Positions 38,448 to 48,900 of a stretch of 64,000 nt of DNA are shown piece by piece. Origin of the DNA: Dendrophyllia cribrosa (lineage: Eukaryota; Cnidaria; Anthozoa; Scleractinia; Dendrophylliidae). Within the stretch, counting starts at the first letter, position 1, and each line of letters begins with the position of its first letter. The notes under the pieces are model-generated. The model was not told where the DNA came from. It saw only the letters and a list, made by a program, of their open reading frames with translations, and did no database searches. The stretch is from assembly GCA_024195265.1 (NCBI GenBank), contig JAJLRJ010000010.1:35611126-35675125 (forward strand). Direction: 5' to 3'. Position numbers and translations under genes: made by a program.

Positions 38448-39953
38448 CCCCCCAGGCTCAGGAACTCAAAAAAAGCCCAGGCCGAATAGGGTTAACCCTT
38501 TAAGCCCTAAGAGTGATCAGCATCAAATCTTTTCCTTGTAATATCAATGCCTTATCAATCAAAAAGGTCATGAGAATTAAGGACATGATCACACAAGATC
38601 ATTCTCTTGACATCCAAGCAATTATGTCTCCCCACTACCTCTATGGTAAATGCATGGGACTAGAAATGAGAATTTAAAGTTTGATATTAGGGCTTAAAGG
38701 GTTAACGAAGTTTTCCTTAACATTTAAATATAGAATCCATAAACATACAGAACGTTTCATTGTTTGCATTTTTATTGTTTTACACTACGCAACTCGTAAT
38801 AGCCATCAAATAAGGTGTATAAATTTTACTCATTGTTCGCATTTATACACAACTCGTCAAATATCCGCGCGCATTATCTGTTAAATCACCGAATATATAG
38901 TGTAGGTACTAAATTGTCATTGCCGTGCCAACTTGCCCTGTTATGCACATCTGAGTTTTTAATTAAATCATCCGGTTGGAAACAGAGCCGGTCTGCTTAT
39001 TTTTGGGAGGAAATGATAATATTTCTAATTTAAAAGTAAGTACAACAAATAAAATTTAAAAATGAAAGCAATATCCTGAGATACTCTCATTTACAATGGT
39101 CTTATTATTCAAATCTCGCATTTCATTATTCATCTTTGAAGAAAGCATTGTTTAACTGACATTCACCTGTCTCACATTATTACTCCAGAGGTAGGGAATC
39201 TTTATCATTTTTATAATTACTGTAGAAATGGTTTCTTTTAATATAAACTCACCTTTTCCACCCTTCAGTGTGCTTGACATCATTAAATATATATTGTATA
39301 AATGCTAATAAGGTAACCGTATTTTTGGCGGTTTTTTTTTTTGTCTGAGATGACTTTTTCTCGTGAGTTAAAATTCAAAAACGTTATTCCATTTCATTCT
39401 CAGTTTAAAAAAAATGCTCCAGCAGATTACATGAAAAAATATAAAAAACATAGGCGTCATTATGTTTTTACTTCTTTTGTTTATCTCGCGATTTCTGTCA
39501 GAGTTACAAAGACGCCTTGGTAAAACAAGAAAGATAGTTAACGTGAGTTGAAAACCTTTATTTCTTGTTTCGTGTCAAACTAACAGCGCCTACTGAACCA
39601 TAACGTACTCTAGAAGTGAAAACATTTTCGTTAGAGACGATGGAATCTCAAAGTCTCACTCTCGCTTAGCTTGTCAGGTTCTTTCATGAGCCCATGAGCG
39701 AGCCCTCAAATAATGTAAACCTATCGTAAGCTATTGTTCCCGTTTTTGACCAGACTTAAGGTTACTTAAATCTGCTAAAATTTATCAAATAGTCATTTTG
39801 TATGATTTGGAAAAGAAATGAATGATAACTAACTGTTACTATACCTGAAGGCAGTGTGTCTGGTGCCGAGCCTATCTCTTCTGTAGAAAACCAAACGTTA
39901 GACGATAATACAAACGCGAGTAGCCAAGTTTGAACGTAAAGGCCCCTAAACAT
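16578..39953 (-). CDS. RTK-A: SRCR-Ig receptor tyrosine kinase, complete 14-exon gene
   Basis: Single-pass receptor tyrosine kinase. Exons 5' to 3': 39953-39845, 33076-32768, 24701-24345, 23582-23439, 23051-23006, 22493-22309, 20445-20329, 20119-19932, 19428-19300, 18963-18875, 18491-18451, 18005-17906, 17160-17064, 16751-16578. All junctions are GT-AG and in phase; total 694 aa. Order: signal peptide (1 to about 27), SRCR (about 37-138), Ig (about 165-257), TM helix (about 276-299), kinase (about 347-630), 57-residue last exon. Kinase residues are intact: GSGSFGEV at 353-360, Lys380, HRDLAARN with Asp490, DFG at 508, WTAPEHLF. The fold resembles FGFR/VEGFR-class kinases with a short insert; ligand unknown. 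The tail carries YTNV (Tyr652), a Grb2-type YxN site. The SRCR-Ig ectodomain is not one I know for a named receptor family. Confidence 0.9.
17064..17160 (-). CDS. RTK-A exon 13, end of kinase
   Basis: Encodes [20 protein letters not shown] with the conserved CW and RPTF motifs, ending FLQEE. Confidence 0.92.
17906..18005 (-). CDS. RTK-A exon 12, kinase C-lobe
   Basis: Encodes [20 protein letters not shown] and [12 protein letters not shown], equivalent to the GxPYPG segment of receptor kinases. Confidence 0.92.
18451..18491 (-). CDS. RTK-A exon 11, kinase C-lobe microexon
   Basis: 41-nt exon encoding [13 protein letters not shown] (the DVWSFGVxLWE equivalent); donor GTAAGT. RTK-B has the same exon length. 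Confidence 0.9.
18875..18963 (-). CDS. RTK-A exon 10, P+1 loop
   Basis: Encodes [18 protein letters not shown] and VSEKSD; substrate-binding P+1 loop and APE motif. Confidence 0.92.
19300..19428 (-). CDS. RTK-A exon 9, catalytic and activation loops
   Basis: 43 codons, phase 0. Carries [11 protein letters not shown] (tyrosine-kinase type), [11 protein letters not shown] and activation-loop tyrosines in [13 protein letters not shown]. Confidence 0.94.
19932..20119 (-). CDS. RTK-A exon 8, kinase hinge and insert
   Basis: Encodes [19 protein letters not shown], a short kinase insert containing KYYS, and [17 protein letters not shown] leading into the catalytic loop. Confidence 0.93.
20329..20445 (-). 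CDS. RTK-A exon 7, kinase alpha-C region
   Basis: Encodes [20 protein letters not shown] and [14 protein letters not shown]: alpha-C helix with its conserved Glu, then the beta-4/beta-5 strands. Confidence 0.92.
21074..21628. mobile_element. 555-bp foldback element
   Basis: Almost the whole interval is one inverted repeat centred near 21351 (GTTCAACTTGTTGAAC). Arms share 'aacgaggggtcatgtagcag' and are built from repeated GACATGTC-type subunits. It lies in RTK-A intron 6; no transposase was seen. Confidence 0.75.
22309..22493 (-). CDS. RTK-A exon 6, kinase N-lobe
   Basis: Encodes [20 protein letters not shown] with the glycine loop [11 protein letters not shown] and the ATP-binding lysine in TTVAVKKLK. 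Confidence 0.93.
22843..22955 (+). repeat. GAT/GAG microsatellite
   Basis: Interrupted GATGAG/GATGAT array running into (GAG)n, in RTK-A intron 5. Confidence 0.85.
23006..23051 (-). CDS. RTK-A exon 5, juxtamembrane microexon
   Basis: 46-nt exon encoding [14 protein letters not shown]. It was found by homology to the matching RTK-B exon (QRNGGPSGLQENLALE) and by phase fit between flanking exons. Confidence 0.75.
23439..23582 (-). CDS. RTK-A exon 4, transmembrane helix
   Basis: Lys-rich stalk, then [20 protein letters not shown] as the membrane span, followed by the stop-transfer YNKRR. Phase 1 at both ends. Confidence 0.9.
24345..24701 (-). CDS. RTK-A exon 3, Ig domain
   Basis: A Thr/Ser-rich stalk, then an Ig domain with the Cys pair in VNLLCKI and AGIYTCQ and the core Trp in AAQWIRH. 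N-glycosylation sequons include NVT, NQT and NST. Phase 1 at both ends. Confidence 0.88.
25142..25215 (-). ncRNA. Hammerhead-ribozyme-like motif downstream of Penelope remnant 1
   Basis: Minus strand: CTGAAGA (25188-25182), a GGC/GCC stem, GAAAC (25166-25162), the palindrome ACATGT, then GTC (25159-25157) at the expected cleavage site. Flanks AAATTGTAA and TTACAAATTT can form stem I. One extra base separates CTGAAGA from stem II. Penelope-like elements are known to carry such ribozymes; activity is inferred. Confidence 0.5.
25362..26490 (-). pseudogene. Penelope-like retroelement 1: RT and GIY-YIG remnant
   Basis: Minus strand: reverse transcriptase motifs [18 protein letters not shown] and [16 protein letters not shown], then a C-terminal GIY-YIG endonuclease ([20 protein letters not shown]) ending at a TAA (25364-25362). 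This domain order defines Penelope-like elements. The copy is dead: a frameshift near 26165, stop codons near 25830 and 25750, and a frame change before GIY-YIG. The 5' part is missing beyond about 26490. Confidence 0.85.
27487..27537 (-). ncRNA. Degenerate hammerhead-like motif downstream of Penelope remnant 2
   Basis: Minus strand: CCGACGA (27527-27521; consensus CTGANGA, one mismatch), stem GGGC/GCTC, GAAAC (27507-27503), then GTC (27502-27500). GCT/AGC and GATTC/GAATC can form stem I. Same relative position as in the first remnant. Confidence 0.4.
27620..28330 (-). pseudogene. Penelope-like retroelement 2: GIY-YIG remnant
   Basis: Minus strand encodes a Cys-rich segment followed by [20 protein letters not shown] and REHL, a GIY-YIG nuclease, with upstream basic sequence [13 protein letters not shown] frameshift near 28100 separates the two parts. 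No RT domain was found, so it is 5'-truncated. Confidence 0.75.
28342..28436 (-). pseudogene. LINE ORF2 C-terminal remnant (distal half)
   Basis: Minus strand [18 protein letters not shown] resembles the end of LINE reverse-transcriptase ORFs. Its upstream part ([14 protein letters not shown]) lies at 30422-30480, separated by the 28446-30412 insertion. Confidence 0.5.
28446..30412. mobile_element. Mutator-like non-autonomous element, about 390-bp TIRs
   Basis: Ends GAGTAGCACTTTTTGTCGCG and its complement; inverted arms of nearly 400 bp (28446 to about 28830, about 30020 to 30412) include GCGGGTGCGGGT-type repeats. CTTCCAGGT flanks at 28437-28445 and 30413-30421. Long TIRs with a 9-bp duplication fit Mutator-like elements. 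The interior holds a nested MITE (about 28839-28993), (TA)n/poly-T and an imperfect direct repeat (about 29500 and 29700); no transposase ORF. Confidence 0.75.
30501..30700. mobile_element. 200-bp near-perfect palindrome with 11-bp duplication
   Basis: Arms begin AGCCTGCGTAGCAGTCGTTT; the centre is a G-run/C-run. AAATAATTACT flanks at 30490-30500 and 30701-30711. Confidence 0.75.
32768..33076 (-). CDS. RTK-A exon 2, SRCR domain
   Basis: One exon encodes a full scavenger receptor Cys-rich domain: [49 protein letters not shown]. Six cysteines fit group A. It is phase 1 at both ends, so it is a shuffling-competent module. Confidence 0.92.
33715..34047. mobile_element. Palindromic MITE
   Basis: Inverted arms share AAGGCC...GGAGCCCAT, GAGCGTGCAAC and 'tttatttttagataagcctt', with a loop near 33860-33890. 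Confidence 0.65.
34646..34928. mobile_element. Mariner-type MITE, TA-flanked
   Basis: Ends GAGCAGTTTTCAATTGAGTA and CAATTGAAAACTGCTC, flanked by TA. Same family as 54242-54490 and 7090-7690. Confidence 0.7.
35880..36060 (+). repeat. 88-bp dispersed minisatellite, two units
   Basis: Two units with 'cagtacttttgcatggtacc' at 88-bp spacing; same family as 8453-8716. Confidence 0.75.
36295..36355. repeat. 61-bp hairpin
   Basis: Perfect 24-bp arms (starting ATGACGACGTTCTGTCTGGG) around a 13-nt loop. Confidence 0.7.
37469..37629. mobile_element. Palindromic MITE
   Basis: Arms AATAGCCCAATTTCGATATA and complement, continuing through 'ttaaaattcaacttgaa'. No clear target duplication. Confidence 0.65.
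37843..38491. mobile_element. piggyBac-like non-autonomous element
   Basis: Begins CCCTATTCAGCCTGGGCTTT and ends with its complement (GCCCAGGCCGAATAGGG), flanked by TTAA at 37839-37842 and 38492-38495. Contains G-runs and C-runs beside both TIRs. No transposase. Confidence 0.8.
39845..39953 (-). CDS. RTK-A exon 1, signal peptide
   Basis: ATG at 39953; 36 codons plus one base. The hydrophobic run [14 protein letters not shown] is a secretory signal, and the phase-1 donor joins the SRCR exon exactly. Start choice rests on this signal peptide and the phase match. Confidence 0.75.
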
Positions 39954-40534
39954 TATAACTGAAAGTGCTTTTCAGAACCACTGTTATTCGATTAGTTTAG
40001 CTTGCACGTTTTCTTAATGTATGCATCTACATTTCCGAGCTTTGTCAGTTTTCTCTAATGAACCTTTGGAGGCCTTCTTAATTGTAATGTTAATGACAGT
40101 ATCTGGATCAAACAGAGAAAAACGTTATATTATTAAGTCGTTGCATTTTGTCATTATGTAAACAGGTCAAACACAGCTCCAGATTATTAAACATTATTGG
40201 TCAGCATTTTTTTTAGTTTTTTTTTTGGCCGGTATCTATAATTGCTGTTTTCTTTTAATATTCTATTCTGAGGGTCGACGCAGTGAACAGCGAACTAAAG
40301 GCGTGTTTGGATAAGACATTTTGCGTCTACCTTTATATTGATATAATCTTTCGCTTCCTGACATGGCGGTAAGCACAGCTATAAAAAAGTCAATTAAATC
40401 GCCGGACCCAGATCTAAGTGGGCAAGCCACAGCTAAGTGGGCGAGCTCTTGAAGGCTCCGCCACTGCAATTTGTTTTGAACATGGTACTTACACGGAACA
40501 AAATGCAATTAAAACTAAGCACACTGGGTACCGA

Positions 40535-40690
40535 CGACATAATTCTAGGGTGTAACCTTGCGATGGACTAGCATCCCATCCAGGGGGGAGTAGTAATACT
40601 CTCAGTCGCTTCATGCTACAAAAACCGGGTTAAGCTCCGGCAGTTGTGAACCATTAGGCTTGTGAAGACTTACCTTTACTTTAATATTCG
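40535..40690 (-). repeat. SINE-like dispersed repeat
   Basis: Shares 'ctgagagtattactac' and 'tggatgggatgc' with plus-strand sequence at 53745-53865. Two unlinked copies in opposite orientation mark a dispersed repeat; no pol III boxes confirmed. Confidence 0.5.
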
Positions 40691-42094
40691 TAAAAAGCAA
40701 AGGCCTTTTCCAAACTTTTCTCATTGGGTGGCTGGATATGGATAGATAAACTCAAGTAGTGACCTCACAAGCCAAGTAAATTGTGCACGTGCGCACATAA
40801 CTTGACACAAACATACACGAATATAGAAAGTCGTTTTTGGGAAATTCGAAAGTCGACCACGTTTTACGTAAATACTTCTTTGTTCGCAATTGCAATACAG
40901 AAGTGTTTACAAACGCATTTAACTAATAAACAGTCCCTGTTCTTGATGAATAATAAATTACAGTTTATGGATTATTAATACTGCTGGTTGTCAAATGTGT
41001 AGTTGAAGTGTCCGCCCGAGAAGTATTTTTAACCACAATTTTCCAACAAAATTTAAAGTGGCCGCTGTTTGATTTGCAGAGGTGTCCGCCTTAAAAAAAA
41101 TGTGAAATTCTGGCTTGGACCAGCCAACCAATGTCCGCCTTGGAGATGTTTCCGCTTTACAGGGGTGCCCGTTTTGAGAGAGTGGACTGTATATTTGTCT
41201 TTAGTATATACTAAAACAGTGGATAGCATTGTTGGCATTGAAACTCGGGATAGTAACTGCTATTCATCTCCAAGCAAGTTGTGCGCGGAAATTGTAATCG
41301 TTGGCAGGAATAAATAAGTTAAAAATCATCATTTTCCCTGCTATATTATCTCACTGTTTTAGTATATAGTAAAACAACTATTGACCTCAATGTCGGTGGC
41401 CAGTGGTGCATATTTACTTCGGTGAACAGTTGTTATTATAATGAAGAGACAGATTTGGTTATCTTACCAAGATTACATCCTTAGATTACAAGGCCTTCGC
41501 AATTAGCAAGGGCTATTCGAGGCGGGCACAGTCAGGAGAAAAAGAAAATTTTATAATAAATATATGTATATATATATGTATTTATAAACGAACAATCCTA
41601 GAAGCAATCTAGTTTGTCGTGTAGTTTATAGCCAGAGTGAGACAGGAAGGCAGACTGTAGATAATACCGGAAGTACACAATGTTATGGTTTTAAGAGTTG
41701 CACTCTAATATCAGAACACCAGGTGTAAGACGAAATAGCGTTCGACCAAGGAGAACGCAAACTTAATCTCGTGTAAGGTTTCTGTGTCCGATATGCGGGG
41801 CAAATTGAAATTTGCACAGACAACAAATAAGATTCGTTTTGTCCTCTTTACATAATTACTCACTGTTAAGTACAAATACGAGATTGAGGAGAGAATTGTG
41901 CACTTAACTTTTAGACCTAATTCTACACCAACCTCGTCTCCAGGGTCTTTCCACACCTACATTCCCTACTCCCCGTTCTACACCTACACAAATGTCCGTC
42001 TCACTCTATGTACTAGATATGCAATGTTGTTGAGTGGTATAGCTAGCGCATCCCTTGGGTGATCATAACGCTTGATAAGAGAGCAATTTTGTAA

Positions 42095-42267
42095 AGGCCC
42101 GGACACACGGTGCAACTTTTTTTGCAACGTTGCGCGCAACAAATTGCAGAAGTAGAATCGAGTTCTACTTTTGCGACGTTTCGCGCAACAAATTGCATCG
42201 TGTGACACCCCAATAAATGTTGTTGCGCGCAACATGGCAAGACAAGTTGCACCGTGTGTCCGGGCCT
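42095..42267. mobile_element. Palindromic MITE
   Basis: Ends AGGCCCGGACACACGGTGCA and complement; the interior is rich in GCGCAACAAATTGC-type subrepeats. No clear target duplication. Confidence 0.65.
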
Positions 42268-42415
42268 GAACTGCTGTTGACTCACAAAGCGCCAAATGAA
42301 CTTTATATACTTAATGTTTCTCACTAAATGAGTTATTCCTCTGCTTCTGCTTTTGCCGTCATTATTACAACAAACAGCCATTTATGGATATTCCATCCAG
42401 TTTCTTGTTTCGGAG

Positions 42416-42732
42416 CAAACCATCTCGGTTTTCTTTAGAGTATGAAGTAATCTGGGTCTCATCAATGCTCTGAACTCTTGTCTAACGATCCATCTTTTCT
42501 TTCAATTGATTTTTCCTTAGTCCATAATCCGAAGCGGCTCGTGCAATTTGAGCTTTTTGAAAAACTCACTCGTGCAAATTAATCCCAAATTGAACTCGAA
42601 ACCGTATGATTACCTATACAAACCATCTCGGTTTTCTTCAAAGTATGAAGTAATCTGGGTCTCATCAATGCTCTGAACTCTTGTCTAACGATCCATCTCT
42701 TCTTTCAATTGATTTTTCCTCAGTCCATAATC
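42416..42732 (+). repeat. 114-bp direct repeat pair
   Basis: Copies at 42416-42529 and 42619-42732 are nearly identical ('aaccatctcggttttctt' to 'tccataatc'), separated by 89 bp. Confidence 0.8.
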
Positions 42733-43249
42733 AAATTTTCTGTTTTCAAACTCGCTCGCACTCAGCTGACTAGAAAATATGGAGCGTTTTGCCTGTTTAG
42801 CTTCTGGTGGGGAATCTTGAAAGCCGTGATGAAGACTTGGAGAAGACTAGTTTACTGAATGGCTGTATGTTTCATGGCATACATGGTTAGTATCGTTACT
42901 GTCATTATGCTTACATCCCGTGCTACAGCTTGCTGTCTTTCTAGCTTTTGAATGAGAAGCAAAGGACCGCGAACGAAAATGCTACTGATGTACGTAGGAC
43001 CTGGAGAAGATCTAGTCTGTCAAAAATAGGCATACAAATAAAGTAAGCAAGGCTGATACTACGAAGAACATTTAACGCGACAACGACATGATAGAGCCTA
43101 AACTGAAGGCCAAAATGCAACCATGGACAGCTGTTTCGACCTGGTTTGGTATCGTCAGCACGGTGTTGCAGCAAAAAGATAGAAAAACCAGCGCGAACGC
43201 CAATTATCTTTCTTTTGAGTATCACTGCAATATACATTCGAGAAACGAT

Positions 43250-43363
43250 TCACAGTTTGTTGTTCCCAGACTCTAGGGATACAGCTTGACTCGTAGCAGC
43301 AATGTCTTCCACATTTGTGTACAGCCTCGGCTCATATTTGGACATGTCCAGATCAACGTAATG
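43250..43363 (-). CDS. RTK-B tail exon and stop
   Basis: 37 codons then [23 protein letters not shown] keeps the YTNV motif; the tail is 20 residues shorter than in RTK-A. Confidence 0.9.
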   Translation of the reverse strand, partial: HYVDLDMSKYEPRLYTNVEDIAATSQAVSLESGNNKL

Positions 43364-45873
43364 CTGAAAAAATAAATTATTTCTGTGTTTCAATAAGGGC
43401 GACTTTTAAATTTAAAATCTACCTGAAATTGCAGTTAGTTCGTCAACAAATGCGTAAGGAAGAATTGCTGCGTAAAGGAATTGTTGTATGTCTTGATTAG
43501 TTATGTGCAATATAATACAATACAATACAATATATTTTATTTAAACACGATAAAAATTAAAGCTGACGCTTGTGGGGTCGTGTTACAAAACTTAAATATT
43601 AAAAAGCTTATTTACTTATACTAATATACTAATTTACATATACATAAACTACACATGTGTGGCCGGTTAACTTGGTATCTTTGTATTTTTTTGAAGCCAA
43701 CCTTTTTGAAATGGGTTTAGAAAATTGTGAAGCACTGTGAACGACACTCAAAGAATGAGATCGGATCGCTGTACCTCATCCTGCAGAAATTCCGTTGTTA
43801 TTTCGTGCAGACCATCAAATGTGGGACGATTGTTAGGGTCCTCAATCCAGCAGTCCGACATTATTTGGTATCTGTTCATTAAGAAAATTCATATAATCTT
43901 TATGCTCATGCATGTATATCAAAACTTTGAATAAAAGGAAACATTATTCGTGTTAAATACGTGCATTTAAGTGTCTTCTTTATTCATTACTCGTGGTGTA
44001 GTGCATGCAAATTTATGCACGCATATTTTAGTTTCACTGGTCTGATTGGTTTGACACTCGACCTCGTGATTTTGCTCTTGATTTCAAGATGGCGGCGAAA
44101 GCTCTCCGTGTGTTGATTTGAGAAGCAGAAAGAAGAATTACAGCTTACAAGTTTTCAAGACAATGCAAGGCGTTCCTGGATGGATACGACTGTTTGATAT
44201 TGTGTTCGCCTCTTATTGCTGTGGGATTTTTGTTCCGACAAGTTCTGTGTTTTATACTGATAACTTGCTATTGCTTAGCGAACGAGGTTTCAAATGCCGG
44301 TTACTAAATGTAATAAATGCAGTGCTCGTCCACTATAAACAACATTTATTTGTATTTTTTTTTGTAATTCTTACTTTTTAGGCCTAATTTTATGTTTCTC
44401 CGTAAAAAGCACTCAAAACGCTCGGGAATCAGTACTGTAATGGGTCAAAGACCCCACGAGTTCAAGCTGTGTACAGCTTCTTGCTTGCTTATAATTTTGT
44501 TGTATGCTTTTAATAAGGGAAATTGGTATTCTTGACAGACTGCTGTTAACACTTACAGCTCATCACTGACGTGTTCTGGTTGACTCATTCGATATTTGTT
44601 CACCTTAAGTTCATACACCACTTTCCATTCATTCCATCCGGGGTATGGCACACCACCTGCAGAAGTGTAGAAAAGGTCAGCACTTGTTTGCATCTCTCAA
44701 ACTGACTTTGGACACCTTATGAGGTTTACACAACGTACTATCCTTTATCATCGTATTGCTGACGTACACGAGAACACAAGCCCAATTCATTAGGCAGAAA
44801 ACTGAGAAAATAAAGCTCCGATTAAGCAAAGAATAGCGCTTTGGGATTAAGCAATGATCTACAGTGAAAAGTGTTAAGCACTGATTTGAAAGCAGTTAGC
44901 TTTCATGTATTGTTAAGCATTGGTAACTATAAATATATGTTAAAACTAAATTACGGTTCCTGTCAGTCAACCCTCGTTGAGGTTGTGGATATGGATATTA
45001 GTTTATGAAGCGAACGGTTCGGGTTCGAGGAATGCACTATTTGTACTTTAATACTTCTCTTACTCTAAAATGTAAAATAAGTTTACTTCTCATAAATTTA
45101 AAAGAAAGAGAAAAGTAAGTTTGAGATATGCAAACCGAAAAATTAAAATGTGACCGCATTTCTGTCTAATATGACAAGACATATCGAACGATGGAAACAA
45201 GTTCGACCCCCAATGTAAATTTCGAATTGCTTCTTGACGCGAACTTACCTAATGTAAATATCTCATACAGTACAACTCCATAAGACCACCTGTAGATTAA
45301 TTGAAGAATTATATTACACTTTTTTAAACAGAAGAATGCTATACGAACTTAAACACAATGTAAAACTAGCAGTAATCAGAGATTATGGAGACGCGTTCAA
45401 AGGAATTTCCGGCGGAAATGAGCCCCTGAAAAAAGCAATAGGGGCGGCCATTTGGAAGACCGCACACCAAATATCTCAAATTTTTCTGCATGTAAGGCAC
45501 AGGGCAACCAACACGAAATTAGGATTGCGTTCCGTCGAACGCGAAAAATATTGACATTTTCACAAAACGGCGAGTTAAATCTAAACTGAGGACAAAAATA
45601 AGTGCCTATACGTACACATCGCTTTTTTCCGACACTCTGACGTCCTTATCTTGTGCGTCATTGAACAAATGTTCAGGAGCAGTCCATTTGATTGGAAGGC
45701 GGCCCTATAACATCAAACAACCCAAAAATGGTATTCGCGTTCGCGTTACAACTTATTTTGTAATATTAATTTTATGTCCTTAAGTTTGAAAATTCCGAAT
45801 ACTTATCAGTCTTATTAACATCTTTTCAACATTTAATTATTTTTAGTATTATCGTTATTATTTATTTTTGTTC

Positions 45874-45904
<31 letters not shown>

Positions 45905-48900
45905 TAGATTTATGTTATTCATTTAACTAATAAGAATTGTTTAAATGTAATAATTATTGGTTATATGCGCAAATTAACGTATTAAATTTGATTCAAAGTG
46001 CATGACATATAGAATTAAATGTAAAAATTCAATCTATAATACCCTAAAAGTTCTTTTTTTAAACCTGTTAATAATTAAATTAGAAAATCACATGGATGAG
46101 AATCAACCAGCAGTGTGCTGTTTATTATTAACATTATTTTAGAAGGATGGTTTCCATATGGTCCCAAGTTATATGGCCTGAAGTGATTTTGTTTCCGGGT
46201 TTATTCAATTACTCTAGATGAGTAAAAATTAGTCTATGACCCGGCCTTGCCTGTTTTCTGTTCTATTTTCACAGGTCAGTGCTTCAAGGAGGAATGTATT
46301 AGCCTTTCGTCCATATATTATTATACCTGCCTTTCGTATAGCAGTGCAGTAAAGATACTGATATTTATCTCTTATGAGTGCCAGCCCAAAGTCTGTTATT
46401 TTGCAGATCTTTCCTTTACCCACAAGCACATTTCGGGCGGCCAGATCACGGTGAAGAATCTAATCATGGAATAAAACCATATTCACTCGCATAAAACAAT
46501 TGGCAACTGGCAATTAACAAATTGTTAGGTTTTCAGGCGTGTTTCTGGTCAGGAGTAATTCACAGCATGTTAATTGCAGTTGTACTACATTGTTTCTGAC
46601 CCTCTGAAATATTTTGGATAGTTTAGTAATCGCTTGTTCGAGGACCTTTATGAACATTATATACAATGACGCTCAGTCTTTTAGACGATACCATTTTTCA
46701 TGTACCCTGCGAGAAGATTACGGTAAAACACATGTGCACGGAAGGTGAAACAAACAAAAAATATTTATTTATTTATCTATTTATTATAAATTCATGTAGT
46801 TTTTCAACTTCTTTTTTGGAGCGATTTACAAGTAGAAAGTCGGGTAACGTTTTCTGGGAAACACACAGTGGTCTCTAAAGGGGTTTCCCCAAGAGAAAGA
46901 GAACCATCATGACAATGCAGCGTAAAATGTATTTACGATGGCAACGTTACCAATATGCAAAACAAATGATATGGTGACTTTTTCATAAAAAAAATTGTGG
47001 CGATTACACGTTATTTCATCGTTTATCGTCTTTGAAGCAATTAATGGCACTCGTGTTGTCAATAATGAGCAACGCACAGTTGTCAGTTTCTGAAGAAAAC
47101 AGAAAGCACAAATGAGCTAAGAAAGTCGTTAAACATGGATCGAGCACGTACATTCTTAGCTGCCAGGAAACTCATGCCGGAAGCAATCTGCTGGGCGAAA
47201 GAGAGCAGATCATATGACGTCACATCCTGTTGACAGCATTCTGGGGAACTGTAATACTTGTCCTCCATTCCCCGGCTTTTCCTCAAGTAGCCAAGCAAAT
47301 CCCCGTATGGAACGTACTCCAAAATTAACATCATTGGGCCTTAAAATAAGTTATAAAATAGACAATTTATAGAAAGGTATATTGTCATTTTCTTAACACA
47401 GGACGAAATAACGACTTTAAGTGCAAGTAAAGGTTCATTAAAGAAAACTTAAAGAACAATTTCGACTATCTTTAAGTGCACCGTAAATTACTTAAATAAG
47501 CCTTTACTTGACAACACTTAAAGCTAGTAATGAACAATTTAAGTTGCCTTTAAGGGTCCTTAAGTTGTTGAAAAGTTGAATTAAAGATAACGTAAAGGTT
47601 CTTAAACACATTAAAGATACTTACTTACTTTAATACATTTAAGAGTATTTACGTCTCAACTTAAAGATTTTCGATACCTTTAAGTAAAATTTAATTTTCT
47701 CTTAAAGATTAGTAAATTCATTATTTCGTCCTGTGTAAAGTCATATCTATTACTGCAGCTTCTCCCTTTTGCCGACATCTTTAACTGCAAGCCGTGTGAG
47801 TATTAATCTACCATCTGCGACACATTGAAATATTTTGGCTTTCCTCTGACTGCGTACCTGTCGGTTACATGTGCGTGTAAACGACTTTAAGTTCTTTATC
47901 GAGGGCTGACCATCATCCTGCAATAATTTGCATATTTGTCCCCGTCTTTTATAACTCGTTCAAACGTTTCGCGTATTCAAGAGTTAAAAAGTATTGAAAG
48001 TAGTGTAAGTAGCGTATTGATTTGTAAATAATGTATTTGTAATGTTCTGTAATACAGCTGTATAGGTAACGTAATTATAAGTAACCTGTGGTAAATAAGT
48101 GGTTCTACTGTGGCAATAAAAAATGAACAAATTTTCAATTTACTAAGCAATCAAAGGAAACACCGACAGCAACTTTTCATAGTAGCACTTGACAGTTTTT
48201 ATTTAAATGGTCCCATTTTAATTCCATCCACAGAGTAATAAGTTAGGAACCTTGTAATAGTTAAAATTAAATAAGTCTTTAGGAGTAAAAAAGTTATATT
48301 CAGCAAACATAACCATACATATTCAGAAAAGCTGTCTGACTACTTTTTTTTTTCATAAATGTCTTACCAGATGTTGACACGCATCCCAAAAAGTTGACAA
48401 TATTCGGATGTCTGTCTCCATGTAAAGATTTGCCGAGCTCGATTTCTTGTGCTAATGATTCTTTCTCCGTGTCAGAACCGTTATCTGTAGATTATTTTAT
48501 AAAACAGGAATTTTGTGATCATTATGTTACTTTCATTCACTTAACTTACAGCGTTTTACTTTCCAATTAATTTTTAATAAAAGTTTAATAAAACTAACCG
48601 AGAACATTTGATATAAAGTCGAATCTCCTTAATACAGACATCAAAGGGACAGACCAAAGTGTCCGTATTATGGAGATGTCTGTATTATGGAGGAGTCTGT
48701 ATTATAGAGGTGTCTGTATTATAGAGGTGCCCGTATTTGGAGGTAGGGATTGTATGAATTTCTGTATCTTCGGGACCAAGTGAACTGTCCATAATAGGTG
48801 AGGTGTCCGTATTATGGAGGTGTCCGTATTATAGAGGTAGGGATTGTATCAAATTTTGTATCTTAGGGACCAAAAGAACTGTCCATAATAGAGAGGTGTC

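Larger units (their letters stand above)
33077..39844 (-). other. RTK-A intron 1
   Basis: 6.8 kb between the signal-peptide and SRCR exons. Holds the MITEs at 33715-34047, 34646-34928, 36295-36355, about 36870-36975, 37469-37629 and 37843-38491, the 88-bp repeat at 35880-36060 and G-runs near 37183-37230. No coding exon seen. Confidence 0.75.
39954..43249. other. Intergenic between RTK-A start and RTK-B end
   Basis: 3.3 kb spacer, presumably including the RTK-A promoter and RTK-B 3' UTR. Contains a SINE-like repeat, a 114-bp direct repeat pair and a MITE; no supported gene. Confidence 0.7.

Noticed and set aside
40263..40508. 81-codon minus-strand frame upstream of RTK-A
   Set aside because: No domain recognised and no splice link to either receptor.
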